Notes under the pieces: generated by a model
Told to the model about the DNA's origin: nothing
What the model saw: the letters and a program-made list of their open reading frames with translations, nothing else
Database searches by the model: none
Translations under genes and position numbers: made by a program
Shown: in pieces, positions 34,401 through 49,300 of the stretch
Position numbering within the stretch: position 1 is the first letter of the stretch
How the letters are laid out: the number at the start of each line of letters is the position of its first letter
NCBI GenBank assembly: GCA_017893485.1
Contig: CM030367.1
Coordinates: 83,520,853-83,584,852 of the forward strand
Direction: 5' to 3'
From: Hemerocallis citrina
Taxonomy: Eukaryota > Streptophyta > Magnoliopsida > Asparagales > Asphodelaceae
Length of the DNA: 64,000 nt

Positions 34401-37304
34401 AAAGATCTGGATTCAGTTGCGAGAGCTCCTCACGATCACTGCAAGTGTCATCCAACTTCGGCTTGTTCTTCCACCTTACCAAATACTTGTGCATACCACC
34501 ATCTCTTGTAGAGTTTATCTAATCATCTAAAATATTATTCAATTCTTTTGTCGGTGTGTAAGTAGTATTAGGTAGAGGGGTAAATGTGGGAATCTCATCA
34601 TCAGGCTATAGGGTAGGCTCATCTATAAGAAAATTTCTATAGTAGAATTTTGAGCCTTCATAGAGTACTAGATCCCCAATATTGAGTCTTACTTATGCCA
34701 CAGCCTTCAGGAAGGTCAACGACATAGGTTTTATCATTGATTGTCTGTAGAATCTTAAATGGGCCTGTAACACGTATGTTCAAATTCTTAACGGATCCAG
34801 ATGGAAACCGTTCTGGATGAATCCGAATCATCACTTCGTCACCAACATCAAGAGTTTTAAATTTTCTTCTTGTATCTGTTATTAACGTGTAGTTAAAATT
34901 ATTCTCATTAATTTCCTTGAAATTTCTCTATGCAAATCATGAATGCAGAATGAAAATGTGGATGCAGACTCTATGACTTTGTGATGTTCTAATACAGGGG
35001 TAAAATCTATGGGTTTGTCAAGTGACTTGGGAAAGGATGGGTGACTCAGGTATACTCAATGGAGGTGTCTCGACAGTCTGAATATAATTGAGAGACTGGT
35101 CATCATCTTTTTCATCAAAATCATCACTTACATTAGGTTTATAGGTAAACTCATTATCGGGCTCATCAGCGATGACTGTGGTACCCTCTATTATATTGAT
35201 CCTACTTGGGCTGGGACAGTTGCCAGCAATATGGTCATATCCCTTATATTTATAGCACTTAATGAGAGGATCAATCTTAGAATAGTCTCTTTCAGTGTTC
35301 TTACCCGTGTTGTCATTTCTAAGTGGATAGGAATTTGGAGTATGTTTGTTTGGGTAAGACATGTTAGGGTACTGAGGAGAGGAGTGCTCAGGAGGATTCA
35401 TTCTGGAGGAATGATATATCGAATCGCTGGACTTGTAATGTGAACTTGCTTTAAGGGAATTCATATCGAGGACAAGAGCATAAGCTGCCACTAATGAGTC
35501 CATATTTCTATGAATTAGCTCGTTCCTCAGATCGGCTCGTAATCTAGCCCTGAATCTAGAGAGAGTTTGTTCTTCACTCTCTTTACCTAAAGCATTGCAC
35601 CGAATAAGGAAGTCATCAAATTTATCAACATATTCTTGTATGGATTTACTTCCTTGATAAAGTTGGTTCCACGAATCTAGCAATCGGGTGTGGAACGATA
35701 ACGGTACATATCTCTCAGTGAGCTTATCTTTCATGGCTTCCCAAGTAGCTATGGGTACCAGGCCTCGGTCTTTGCGGGCGTGTTCAAAATTGGTCCAGTG
35801 TTGTTGAACTTTTCCGGTCAATTTTATCGTGGCAAATTTAACTTTCAGGGCTTCGCTCATGTCATACCACACAAAGTAGTGGTCCATCGTACGGATCCAA
35901 TCAAGATAAGCTTGAGTTCCATGTGGCTTTCAAAATGGGGAACGTCAGCCTTAACGTTCTTCTTATATTGTTCGTCAGGGTCACATTCTTGACGTTGATC
36001 GTCACGAATATTCCCTTGAGGGATCTGACGATTAGCATGAAGCTCAGGGACAACAATTTGATTTAATTTCACTTTTTCAAGCCTCCGATTGATATTAGCA
36101 AGATTTGCTTGAATGACAGCTAGGGTAGCGGAAATATCCAAGTTGTCCATTTCAGGTTGGGGAGGTCTAAAGTTCCTAATTGGGTGGTCGGGGAGGAAGA
36201 AGAAAGGCTCTTTGGGGTTTGTGATGGTGCTGCGAAGGCGCATTCACCAAAAGTGGGAAACGGGGTCGTGCGTTTGCTAAAACTTGGGAAAAGCGTGTCC
36301 TAAATGCAACTTTTTTATAAAAAAAAATTAAAATATGAAGTGATCTAAAAGAACGGCAGAAAAAAATAAAAACAAATAAATAAATAAAAATAATATAAAA
36401 AGACTCTAAACGATTCTAAGTAAATGCAAAAATATGCCTAAATGATGCAAGAAGTAGGGTTCTAAGAACCTTTGCTCTGATACCAAAATAATGTAAAACT
36501 AACCCTAAATAGAGAGTTTCCAAGAATCTTAAAGGATTAATTTTACCAACATGTAATGCGGATCAAAGTTAGAATTTTAAATAGTTAATCGGTTTGATGG
36601 ATTGTCAAGAACTATATCACGTTTAACAATCCCAATTAATAATTCAATTCTTACAATCAATAATTAAATCCCTAAATGTTCTTAGCAAGTAAAAGATTCA
36701 ATATTGATTCGTACTCTAACCAAGCAAGTGGAACACTCAATCTCAATTGTTTTTGTGGACGACAGGCAAATCAGATAATATAATAGAGATGATAATTGAT
36801 AAAGCAGTATAACACAAATATTTGTAAATTGGAAAGAGTATACCGAGGGTTCGAAGAACTCAGCGTAGATCTCGGAAGAGCACAGTAATGGCAGCAACAA
36901 CTTCAAGAGCAATGGCAGCAAAAGCGAGGGCTGGTGGATCTGGACTGGCGTCGGCGCTCGAGAGGAGCAACGGTGGCTGGTGCTGGCTGCTGTTGGGCGC
37001 GCGACAAACGACAAGGAGACAGAGCGGGAGGGAGACAGATGATAAGGGAGAGAGAGAAAGGCGCTCGGGGCTACAGGGGTGATCGAGCTGTTGAGGAGGG
37101 GTGGCTAGGGACAAGGGTAAGGTGTGCGGTTCAGAGGTTCGGGAGCACAGGGATGAGGCGAGGTCGGGGATGAAGTGGAATAGGGTGTTCGGAATGGGTG
37201 CTGGCCTAGGCAGTTAAAATCGGTTTTTGGAACTAATCGGTCTAGAAGCGATTAGTGATTAATCTGTTAATCGGAAAATAATCGGGGATTAAATCGGAAA
37301 AATG

Positions 37305-37354
<50 letters not shown>

Positions 37355-40300
37355 TCATTACCCTAAATCCTAACATAAAACTATTGTGAGATTATCAAAT
37401 AGGAACATATAGTTATAGAGAAAAAGAAGAGGATACTTGGTTTGAGCTGAGTTTGGATTCTGAATGTGGATCGGTTCGGGTTTGCTGATCGATTTCATCA
37501 AACAGAAATAATCAGGGAGCAGCACGAGCAGCAGAAGGTGTTGCAGATGCAGGCCGGGTCAAGTATGCGACGGTGGGTCGAGTTTGGGTTTGTTCGAGGA
37601 AGAAGAAGAGAATCAGTTTGAGTTTGGGTTTGTGCGAGGAAGAAGAGAGCAGCGATATGTCAGGTTTGGGCTTGCGCCAGGACCGGAAGGGATTTGAATT
37701 TTGGATTTGGATTTGAATTTGGATAGGATTGAGACCAAATAATGCAAACGAGCATGAAAATTAGAGGAGAAGATTTAATCGGTTAATCGGCCGCTTAAAA
37801 TCGGCCGATTAACTGCTAATCGGACGATTATACCCGATTAATCGTTAACTATTGAAATATTATAAATCGCTAAAAAAATAATCGCTTAGCCTCCGATTAG
37901 CGATTAATCGGTGATTAATCGGGCGTAATCGAGGATTTTAACTGCTTAGGTGCTGGCGCAAGGGTAGGAGACGATCGGGAGGTAGGGGGTTTCGGGATTT
38001 GGAGGAAGAAGAGGAGAAAGGGGATTAGGGTTTTGGTTTTTTTTTGGGGATTTTTTAATTTGGGGGGATAGATTTTAGAGTTAATCACTAATCCTAAAAT
38101 TGTATTAGGATTTAATCCAAACTCTAATGATTGGATCTCAATTGTATCACACAAAAAGAGAAGAAGAGCAAAACTCAACACAATAATTTTTAATTAAGAA
38201 TAACATATCTTTCTCATTAATCTCAGGGCCTATAAATAGGCTCAAAACAAATCTTGATACAAATCTCAAAAGATTCTAAAAATCTCAAAAATATTCTAAT
38301 GCAAAAAGAAAGATTATATGGCTATAATTGCCAAAAACAAATATGGTATTGAAATAAAATACTAAATTAAATAGAATTGATGTCCTCATCATATTGTCTA
38401 AGAAATATGAAATTTTGATATTTATACTTTAAAAAAATATGTATCATTAATTTGCATAATTGAATTTTGTGGTTTCTATCTTATCAAACACCTTTCATGA
38501 AATATGCATTTAATTTTACTAGTAGTTTACACGTGCGATGCACGTCTTAATAAATATAGTTTTTTTAAAAGTAAAAATTCGGACGTAGTCTGGATTTGAT
38601 CTAAAACCTCATTTACAATAGTTATGCACGTGCGTTGCACGGGTTGGTAGATGGACAAATTACACTAAGGTCTTCTCCCATTATAGTAGTAGAGATGCTG
38701 TAAATGAACCAGCATAAGTGCACTAATATTTTATGATTACTTTGTGTGTGTGTGTCTCTCTCTCTCTTCAGTACTGTAACCCGAGCTTGCATTTTTCTTA
38801 ATTTAAAAATGTTACATATACTTCCAGGTCAGCTTGGTTATCACCTCATGAAAACTGATATTAAAAAGCTATGTTTGTCTTGCAGTTCAGAAGATCAGAA
38901 TAGCTCTTATGTTGCACAACTGGAAAATCACACTGGCCCGGTAGTCCATATTGCTATATTTATATGCATTGATGAAAGTTCCTATATCTCTTGGATACGG
39001 CAGATGAAAATCTGTTTTGAATTGCAGGTTCGGGGTCTAGAGTTTAGTGCAATTTCACCAAATCTGCTTGCTTCTGGGGCTGATGAAGGGGAGCTATGCA
39101 TCTGGGATTTAGCAAATCCTCTGGAGTCTACTTCATATCCACCTCTCAAGGTATGAATTGGATCATTTATTTTACTGCATAAATAAGGCAATGGCTTTTT
39201 ATGGATTCGTTTTAATAATTAACCTTATTACTAAACGTTTATCTTAGAAATTCATTTATTTGTAGTGTACTATGCCAATGTTAGTTACCCGAAAAGTACC
39301 CCATACTGTTATTTAAATTTGAATGTTAAAAATTTTGTACAATATCTTGTTATTCTATAGTTTTGTGATATTTGGTTGTACTGAGGTTTTCCATTATACA
39401 TGGAAAGCTGTAGCATTCTTCAATGACATACGCCATTTTGTCAATTGTTTGTTTCTTTGTTTCCTATTATTACTACGTGGCACACTATGGGGTGGTTTGG
39501 TTGGTTGTAAAAGAAATCAAGAGAAGAAGTATTACTGTAGCGAAAGCAATTCCTTGGATTTGAATTCTAAAAATAACTTTGGTTGGATGTAGATTTACTG
39601 TAGCAGGAATTATATGTTAGCTTTGTTTGAGTTGTAGTAATACTGTAGCGAAAAGTATTAAAAAAACACTTGTTGACTTTTTTGTTTAACTAGAAATTAA
39701 TCTCAATTAATTAGAGCTTAAACTAATTAAACTAATTAGAGTTTTATTAAATTAAACAAAAAACCGAAACAAAAAACCCAAAAAAAAACCAAGCTAAAAA
39801 ACCCAGTTAAAAAGAAGCAAAAAAAACCGAGAAAAAAATCGAGACAAAAAAAACCGAGCAAAAAAAAAACCGGGAGCAAAAGATAACAAACAAAAGAAAT
39901 GTGGGGACTTTAGTCCCACATCGGCCAGAGGAGGGGGATTTGGAGGGTTTAAATATCATTTTGTTAATAGAGAAAAAGACAAAAGAAACAAGGAAGTGGA
40001 GAGAGAGTGTGAGAGAAAAAAAAGAATAAAAACTCGTGAACAGTAACGCTCAATTGTTTTCAGAGCAAAAAAGCTTGGAATTGAAATGTAATAAAAAGTA
40101 CAATCTGTGCGTTACTGTAGCTGCAGTAATGCGCGAGAAAAAACAACTCCACCGTTTACAACCAACCAAAGCTGCTACAGTGCTTTTCCTGGGATTTTTT
40201 TTCCAACAGTAATATTACTATTACTGGCAACCAAACTGCCCCTATATGTTTAATTGGCTATCTACCTTTTAAATTATTTTAATTTAAGGATTATTTCTTA

Positions 40301-43300
40301 GTTTCTTGTATTGGGATTCTAGAGTTCATGCACTAATTCATAGAATCCATTTGAAACTTATAAATTTTAGATCCAGGGGATCTTAATTGAAGCCTGAACT
40401 AAGGATATTGATACTCTTAGTTGATAACTTGATATTACTTTGATTTGAGGACAGTGTTAAATGAGAAATATCTTAAAAATGATGAGTTTGTTCAATGTTG
40501 TTGTAACTTGTAAGGAGAGGGATAGAGGCCAAACCTTATGGCAAAAACTGTGAAGCCTATATTGGAGATTAAATAATAATTAGAAAAAACTTATTTTGAG
40601 AAATAGAGGAAATTGGAAAAAGTAATTTATATACTCAGTTCATGGAGTCATAATCAACTATTGAATGACAACTGTAGCAATTTCACTTCAATTCAAAATC
40701 TGTTGTCATTTTGTGGCCATTGTTTAGTTCAGTCAATATTCTTTTCCGTTCGATGTTCAGACAAATGAGGAGAACATCTAGAAGATCATAAGACTGGAAT
40801 ATAGCATTACTCGAAAGTTGGAAGTAGAGAAGAAAAAGAGAGTTGTTTTGACACTCGTCATCGTGCTAAGAAGAGACTTGATGTTTGTGAAGTGAGATTT
40901 TTGAATAGAAGAAAGACTGACAGAAGATAAAAATAAAATAAAATTAACTAATACTGCAGTAAGTCAATAAGCTAGGAGAAAACAAGTGGCATGGCCACAA
41001 TGATTCTCCATCATAATTGACTTTACCAAAATTGACTTAGACACTGCCGGTCACAACCAACCTAAAAAGACAATTGAGAAGCCAAGCAAAAAATGAAGAA
41101 TGCAATGTTTAGGGCTTGGGTTTCTTTTGGATTATTTATTGGGAGAGAAGTTGAGAGGGAGAAAATTTTCTAGAAAATTGCAGATTTTAGAACTTACAGA
41201 CAAAGTCACAACATGTACAACCTACCAACTTTTCTTGCCGTTTTTTAATTACAAAAAAATGGATGGATATTCAGAAAGTCCAAAATAGTGCATTAACTAA
41301 TGGGAAAGAGAGCAAGAGAAGAGAAAAGAATCAAAAGAATCTCACCTAGAAATTGCCTCGCACAAAACAATGGAGAACTTACACTTAGAGCCAAGCCATT
41401 TGACAATAACAGCCAAAACCAGTCCAAACACCGACTCTTTTTTACAAAATTACATGACCTTTTAATAAAATAAACTAATCATAATTCTTGATTAACATTA
41501 ACTTTTGATGAAATGTTGAATAATTCATTATAGAACTTTACTAGAAGCTCGGTACCACAATAAATTTAATGTGCGAGTTTGATTCCTGTTGCTATGCATG
41601 TACCCGTTGAAGGTTTGATTCCAATATAGCGACCACCAATTAGCTATCATTTTAATTTATTAATTGTGAAGGAAACTTGTGGTGTTTCTCTAGATGTGCC
41701 GACCAATTAATTGGATAGAAGAGGGTTTTTCTTCTTTTTAAGTCCCAATGTTGTCAATTACTCCCTCTTTCCTAAAATGTTTGTTATTTTAGGTTTCTAC
41801 ACACTTATTAAGAAACTCTCTAGATTATGTAAAATAAACAAACATTCTTCTTAATTAAAGCTACTAAACGAGGTACTGATAGTCAAATTTAACAAATGCC
41901 CTCCTATAAAATTTTTGTAGGTGTAAAATGAATAGTTATTTAAGGGGAAAGTTGGTAGTCCAATAGAAGTTCATTAATGAACTTTTGAAAAGTTTAAAGA
42001 CAAATAATTTGGAAAAAAGAGAGACTAGAATGACATACAGTTTGGGGACAGAGTGAGTATGATAAATGCTCGTCGTAACTCGTGTACTCATTGGTGTATG
42101 TTGTACCTTCTTATTTTCTCAATTGAAGCTAGTTACAAGCTATGAAGCACGAACACGGGTACAGGGTGCGGGTACGACACGACACGGGTATGGGGATACG
42201 TTATTTTCAATTAAGTAGGATACAGGTGTGTTGGTGGGCACGTTAAATATAATATACTTCATGTTATATTTATAAATAGAGAATTAATTATTGTTTTAAA
42301 AATGCATGCATTAACACAATGTCATAGAAGTATGAAGTTAAATTATGATTCTAAGCAATTTTAGAGAAAGAAATAATAATCCATATATGAAAATTTTGGA
42401 GTATACTTGTTTTGTGTTTGAGCAGAACTCTAAACATCGAGTTTTTCAAATTACACTTTAGCCCCGAGTATATATCTAAACACAATTGTGCCTAAAAGTA
42501 GCAAAAAGTATTAAAATTTTGGGTACACCTTGGGTATGCACCTGAGAATACCCAAGGAGTATTGGCACCCGATATGTAGCACTATCACAAAAACCCGGAT
42601 CCCAAAATAGAACCCGTTGCATTTCTGGGTCTACTCAAATTGATTAGACCCAGATCTGGACAAAAAACCCCCTAACCTCCCGATTAAACCCCAAAATAAA
42701 AAATCCCTAAACTCCCCAAAAAAATAGCAGGGAGAAGAGAAGCAGCAGCAGCCCTGCTCCTCGCTCGCAGCTACCCGGATCTGACAGGTAGCATTTTTTA
42801 AACATGACCCGGACCAAGACCCGATTATCATTGGTCGGGTTTGGGTCCAATATTTGGACCCGTAGAGAAGCTGGTGCGGGTGCGGGTAGTGCAGGATCCA
42901 ACCCGACCTGATACCATTGCTACCAATACGCACCAGACATGGGTACATCTGCCTTTTGGAAGTATCCGTGTTTCCTAGGTTACAAGTGAACTTGTTTTTT
43001 ATATTATCCTCGAGCGTAATATCGTCTATCAATCTTATTAACATTCACATTTAGTTACATCTATGGGGGTGTTTAGTACGCGGATTAGAGGGGGGATTAC
43101 TTCCATTCCCCCTTCCATTTCCTTGTTTGGCTAAGTGTAGATATATATTGAGAAGGAATACTGATGTAAAACGTAATCCTAAATAGGGAATTTTCAGGAA
43201 TCTTAAAGGATTAATTTTACCAACATGTAGTGCGGATCAAAGTTAGAATTTTAAACAGTTAATCGGTTTGATGGATTTTCAAGAATTAAATTAAGTTCAA

Positions 43301-46300
43301 CAAGCCCAATTAATAATTCAGTTTTAACAATGAATAATTATATCCCTAAACGTTCTTAGCAAGTAAAAGATGCAATATTGAATCGTACTCTAGTTAGGCA
43401 AGTAGAACACTCAATCTCGATATTTGTGGTCGACAGTTAAATTAAATAATATAATAGAGATGATAAAGCAGTATAACACAAATATTTGAAAAGTGGAAGG
43501 AGTATACCGGGGTTCGAAGAAATCAGCGTTAGATCTCGGGTTGGCAGCAACGAAGAACACCGCAATCATCAACGACAATAAGAGGGGCAGAACAGCAACA
43601 ATACAGGAGCGGCAGCAACGACAGCAAGGCCGACGACGGCTGTAGTTGACTGACAGGCGGCGGATCTGGCGGTGGTTGACGACACGTCAGGGGCGTCGGG
43701 TGGTACAGCGACGTGGGGGTCGGGTATGCTGCTGTCGTCGAAGGGAGAGGGAAGCGGCGGGGTGCAGTCGAGGGTGGGGTTCGGCGAGAGATGAGGGGGT
43801 TGAAGTGGTTCTACGGCGAGGCGGTGGCTGGAGGGGTTTCAGGGATGGGTTTGGAGAAGAGGGCGTTGGGTTTTAGGGTGTCGACGTGGAAGAAGGGAGT
43901 CGACGGAGGCGTTGAGGTGGGGCGGGATTGGGGGCGAGTCGATTTGGTGGTGGAGGTGAGAGGGATGGTCGACGAAGGTGAGTGGGGTTGGGTTTGGTTG
44001 GGATTTGGAGGAAGAAGAAGAGAAGTATAGGTGGCGGCTGAGTTAGGGTTTAGGTATTTTATTTGGGGAATTTTTTAATTTGGGGATTTGTGGTATTTTT
44101 AGAGTTTATCACAAACCCTAAAATTTTATTAGGATTTATCACAAATCCTAATAATTGGATCTCAATTGTATCACACAAAAAGTGAGATGAAGAGCAAAAC
44201 TCAACACAATAATTTTTTAATCAAGAACGGCATGACTTCTCATTAATCTCAAGGCCTATGAATAGGCTCAAAACAAATCTTGATACAAATCTCAAAATAT
44301 TCAAAAAATATCAAAAATATAATAATGCATAAAAGAAAGATTACATATGACTATAATTGCCAAAAACAAATATGGTAGTTAAATAAAATCCTAAATTAAT
44401 GAAGCAGCTGTCCTAGACGATGCCGCGCTGATAGAAATCCCCCGATTCGTCTCGAACCGATGTCCTCATCAAATACTATGTTCCCTAAGGAATAAAAATC
44501 CTCAATTTCATTTCCCCCAAAACAGGTGGGATTTCTCTATTTCCATGGGAATAAAATTATAAAAGACTATTTTATCCCCACCACGTATGTCTACCTCTAT
44601 CATAACTAGTACCCTAAATTCTCTTCTTAATCTCTTTGCATCTTAGTGGACCCATAAAACTATGTTCTGCTAATTCTTATGTTACTGCATGCATATTTTC
44701 ATTAATGTTTTGTTGAATATGAAATATACATCATGTACAGTTTAGTGGTTGGCGAATACATTCTATGGGAGATGAGAGTGCTGGTGCTAAATTTTATGAT
44801 ACTTGTTTCTGTTGTTGTCTACTACACATGTTTTGTTCATGAATGTAATATGCATCTACTCAAGGCAGTTGGCAACTCGGTTTTCTTTGTTTTCATAGAG
44901 TGCTGGATCTGGTGCTCAAACTGAAGTTTCTTTTGTATCATGGAATCCAAAATTTCAGCATATACTAGCATCTACTTCATACAATGGGATGACTGGTGAT
45001 TATTTTCTTTACATGCTGTTTACTAGTACCCACTATCTGCCCACAATGTATATTTAAATGGATTACTAAATAAAGTTCCTTTTCTTTTCTTAATTTTCTT
45101 TAAATGTTTAAAGTTGTTTGGGATTTGAAGCAACAAAAACCAGTGACAAGGTATGTTGTTCGTTCTTGACTGAAATGTGTTATATTTTTGTGTAGTTTCT
45201 TGTTGATGTCCGCAAATTATGATAACTTTAACTGGGTAACTTTTTAAATTCTAACAGCTTTTCAGATTCCACTAGAAGAAGGTGCTCTGTTTTGCAATGG
45301 AATCCAGATATTTCCACCCAACTCATAGTTGCATCTGACGATGACAGTTCACCTTCACTTAGAGTACTGTTTTGTGACTCAAGGCTTGCTATAATTGTTA
45401 TAATTACTACAGTTTTGTTTTTGTTTTAGTAGGTCAACTCTTTGCAGCTGGTGAATATTACTGTGTACTTCAAATTTCATGTAGGTATGGGATGTCAGGA
45501 AAACAATATCTCCAATTAGAGAATTTGTGGGGCATACAAAAGGTATGAATGAGCTTCCTTACTGATAACGAACAGTTTGTGTAAGCTATCTACAATTGTT
45601 TGTAGATGTCTCATCTTTTGTTATTTTATGTTTTCGTGTCTTATATTGTATTTCATGGAGTGTCCATAAGCTTTGTTCTTCACCTCTGACTCCAATGGCG
45701 ATTGGCGAATCATAACATAATTCTATCTTTTCTAACATTAGTGATTAATTTATGTCTGCGTTGTATATCTATGTGTATGTTAAGGACCTTCTGTAAATTA
45801 CTTGATGAATAGTTCCTTTGGTTCCTTTCATTATTCATAAGTTAAATGTTCTTAAATGCAAGATGAAGACATTATGGTGAAGAAAACTATATTGTGTTTC
45901 CTGTCCAGTGCCACATTTTTTTACTGTGCACAGTATTATGCCTAGGTTCGTTCATTCCTTTCTAGCCAGTGACTTGTTTTTCTTCTTCTGGCCTCTGTTG
46001 CTTCACAAGTCTTGTTTTTCTTATGTAATTCACTTCCTATCAACTAGAGTAAACAATTCCATTGACTCTTTCTGCGGAAGTTTGTGTTTCTCGTGCCATT
46101 TATTGTTCAGTCATCTGCATTATATCTCTTTGTAGTTTGCATATATATCTTTTATTCATAGTTCAATGTAATCATTTGCATCTTTGGGTGTTCTTTTTCA
46201 TTGTTTTCCTTACACAAGCTCTGAACTTTATATCACGTGATTTATTTATTGATCTTGTGGTATCAATCAGGTGTCATCGCTATGTCATGGTGTCCTTATG

Positions 46301-49300
46301 ACAGTTCATTTTTATTAACTTGTGCTAAAGATAATAGAACCATTTGCTGGGATACTGTAGCTGGAGAGGTAGGAAACTATCTATTCTCAACCATTCGTAT
46401 ATATCTCATATGTAGTCTGTTTGCCATGTTATTTCAATGGTAAAACATCCTTTAGTTTTCTCATGTAGAAGCTGTTTCTTATGTGGGATTCTGGTGTTCA
46501 ATATTGTATGCTGCAGATAGTGTGTGAATTGCCAGCCAGCACCAATTGGAATTTTGATGTTCATTGGTACCCTAAAATTCCTGGTGTCATATCAGCATCC
46601 TCATTTGATGTAAAAGTTGGTATATACAATATCCAGGTACTGCCTCTATACTGAAAACTCCATTCTTTTAATTTGGGTTTGTGCAATATTTTTGACAGAC
46701 TAGTTATTCTGGTGATGTACAATAGGCTGCTTTGCAGTTTCGAGGAATAGAACTTGGATTATAAGTGAAATGCAAACTTATTATGATCTTTATTTTGGGT
46801 TTTTACTAATGTCATCCGTGTTCATCCTACTGCACTGTATTGAATTTATATCGTTGTTGTTTAGATCATCAACAGTAACTTGTAATAATCGAAGCATTTG
46901 CATCTGCCAGCTCTCAAGTTTTAGTTTCTTGTGCATTTCCCCTTGCAAGATAGCAGTCATTCTATCTGTAATCATGGGACTGCAAGTTAGTGGTAATTGC
47001 ACCCCCAAACTTTACTTGGTAACAATATTCGTTCACTTGCTTTCTATTCCTTGCCGTTTCAACTTTTTACAGTTACTATTTCTTCAAACCTATCATCTTT
47101 CCTTCTTGTGTATGCTTCCAATTCCATGCTTCAACATGGAAGGACTCCTTTACCATGGGGGCTTGTGGTACTTCGACATGAAATATGAGGGAAGTGGGGT
47201 CATTGATTCCATTAAAATTTAAAGCTTCCTGACGAAAATTTAAAAAATCTTGATATTAGTATATGATAGCTTTCATATTCATGATACGTTACATAGATTC
47301 ACAAGTGATGGATTTATTACTGAATATAAAACTGCAACAGTTTATTGCTACTAAGTTATACTTGTTGTAGTCTAGCATATGTCATATTAACAAATCTGTA
47401 AGATGCCCCTAGATCTGTATAGAGAGCCAGCTCTTGTTTTCTTGATATGCCATAGCTTAAATTTACAGATTGTGACATTTTTGTCTTACTAAAAGTTTAC
47501 CTGACAAAAATAAAAACAACCTAAAGACCTAGTTTCATTTGCCAAATTATTAATGACCACCAACAACTTAATAGCAGGCATTAGTTTTAGGTAGTATGAT
47601 TTTGTAAAGCCCCAAATGTTACCTATGTGATACAGTGACTTTCAAATTCGCTGGGTTAGGTCTAGCATTGTTTTCCTTGTTTTCCAGCACTGGAGTGTAT
47701 TTTGGATGTGCTAATTTGCACATTTGACAACCTGTAGGCTGGTATTTTGAAGATCCAACTCTTGCTCTTGCTTCTTATTGGTTGTCTATTTTAGAAAGTA
47801 ATCTACTATAGCATATAAAGAATCAAACCAGTTTTTTGTGCAGTCAATCAGTAGTTTCGTTGTTAACTTTGATCATGTTGGTAGCATAAATTAGTGTAAT
47901 GTAATTATATTACTTTGTATTCAAGGTTTAAAGGCTTTTATACTCGGAATCTTCACAAAACATGTTTACTTGGAGTAAGGATCATAACATGTGTGTATGC
48001 AATTTACCAAGCTAGGGAAAGTTTTTATCGATAATCATATATTTATATTTATCAGAGTTTTCCATATGCATAAATGCCACATGTTTCATAAGATGGCACA
48101 TAAGGTAGTCTCTAAAGCTGTCACTGACATGCATACCTTACTCAGGCTAGTTATGCTACATTCAGTGTATTAAAATATTTCAGAAACTGCTGGGATGAGA
48201 ATTTGAACAGAGTTCTATCAACCAAGGATTCATTATATTCACACTACATACCAGAAAAATTTCTTTCATGAAGCTGTACTCATGGGAACTTGTTGCACAC
48301 CGACACCATGCACCCTCCCTGGACATGTTTCAGAAACTGCTTGGATGAGAATTTGAATAGAGTTCTATCAACCAAGGATTCATTATATTCACACTACATA
48401 ACAGAATAACTTCTATCATGAATGCTGAACACTATTTATATGTATCATAAATTTTATAATATACTAGATTTGCCCGTGGGCACGTGCCTACGGCACGTCT
48501 TCGGAACGATACAACACACGAAAAGCCCTGTAAACAGTCAAACAACAATTATGTAGTTCAAGTTTGAATTGTATGATAATAATTAGTTGTAAATAAAAGT
48601 CGATGTTTCTATTAGTATATGTTGAAAAATAATTATAAATGAGGGTGTAAAATCCAACTTCTTAGAACTTTAAGTGTGGAAAATGATGAAATTTAACTGT
48701 TGAAGAGATATTTGCTATTTTCAATATAACATGTGCAATAAAAAAAGCATAAAAATTCTGAAAATTTTACAAACCTGAAATCTTAAAATCTAAATTTCTA
48801 AGTAAATAAAGAAAGAATGGGATAGAGAGAGGGAGAGAGAGAAAGAGAGAAATATGAAAAAGTGGAGAGAAGAGAGAGAGAGAGTAATAAAGTAATGAGT
48901 TTTTTAATTTTGGGGGGAAAATTTTAATTTTGGGGTTTGAAATTTTGAGCGGGAAAATATGTTTTGTGAGAATCAATCTAGGCCATTGATTTTAGGGGAG
49001 ATTGAATGAGAGCCACTAGATAGCTTTCTTTGTAATTTATTATATAGATTTTGTGTTGGACACTTCCTAGAACACATAATGATGTAAACTTAACCCTAAG
49101 TAGAGAATTTTCAAGAATATTAAAAGATTAAGTTTACCCACATGTAATGCCGATTAAGTTAGAAATTAAAACTAATAATTGGTTTGATGGATTTTCAAGA
49201 AATGAAATAAGTTTAATAAGCCCAATTAATAATTCAAGTCTAACAATTAACAAATATACTTAATCGTTGTTAGCATGTATGATATGCAATAATGATTCGT

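Larger units (their letters stand above)
33177..38396 (-). mobile_element. Chromovirus (Reina/CRM-like) deletion derivative with TSD TATTG
   Basis: Element 33182-38391 on the minus strand, flanked by perfect 5-bp duplications TATTG (33177-33181 and 38392-38396). The 3' LTR is 33182-34333 (1152 bp). The 5' LTR is 36489-38391, enlarged to 1903 bp by an inserted hAT-like element. The internal part is only about 2.15 kb: a tRNA-iMet primer site, gag, and the end of integrase with a chromodomain. Protease, RT, RNase H and the integrase core are missing. It lies in SEC31 intron 1, antisense to the gene. Confidence 0.94.

Noticed and set aside
41570..41640. tRNA gene (GTTTGATTCC motifs)
   Set aside because: Only box B-like motifs; no acceptor stem or box A pairing.
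42631..43044. 137-codon minus-strand frame
   Set aside because: Lies across the border of a hAT-like non-autonomous element; no similarity to a transposase.
43646..44030. Gly/Arg/Val-rich frame of about 105 codons
   Set aside because: Same LTR leader region in the solo LTR at 43162-44471.
48466..49056. Helitron
   Set aside because: No 5' TC with 3' hairpin plus CTRR could be placed; class left open.
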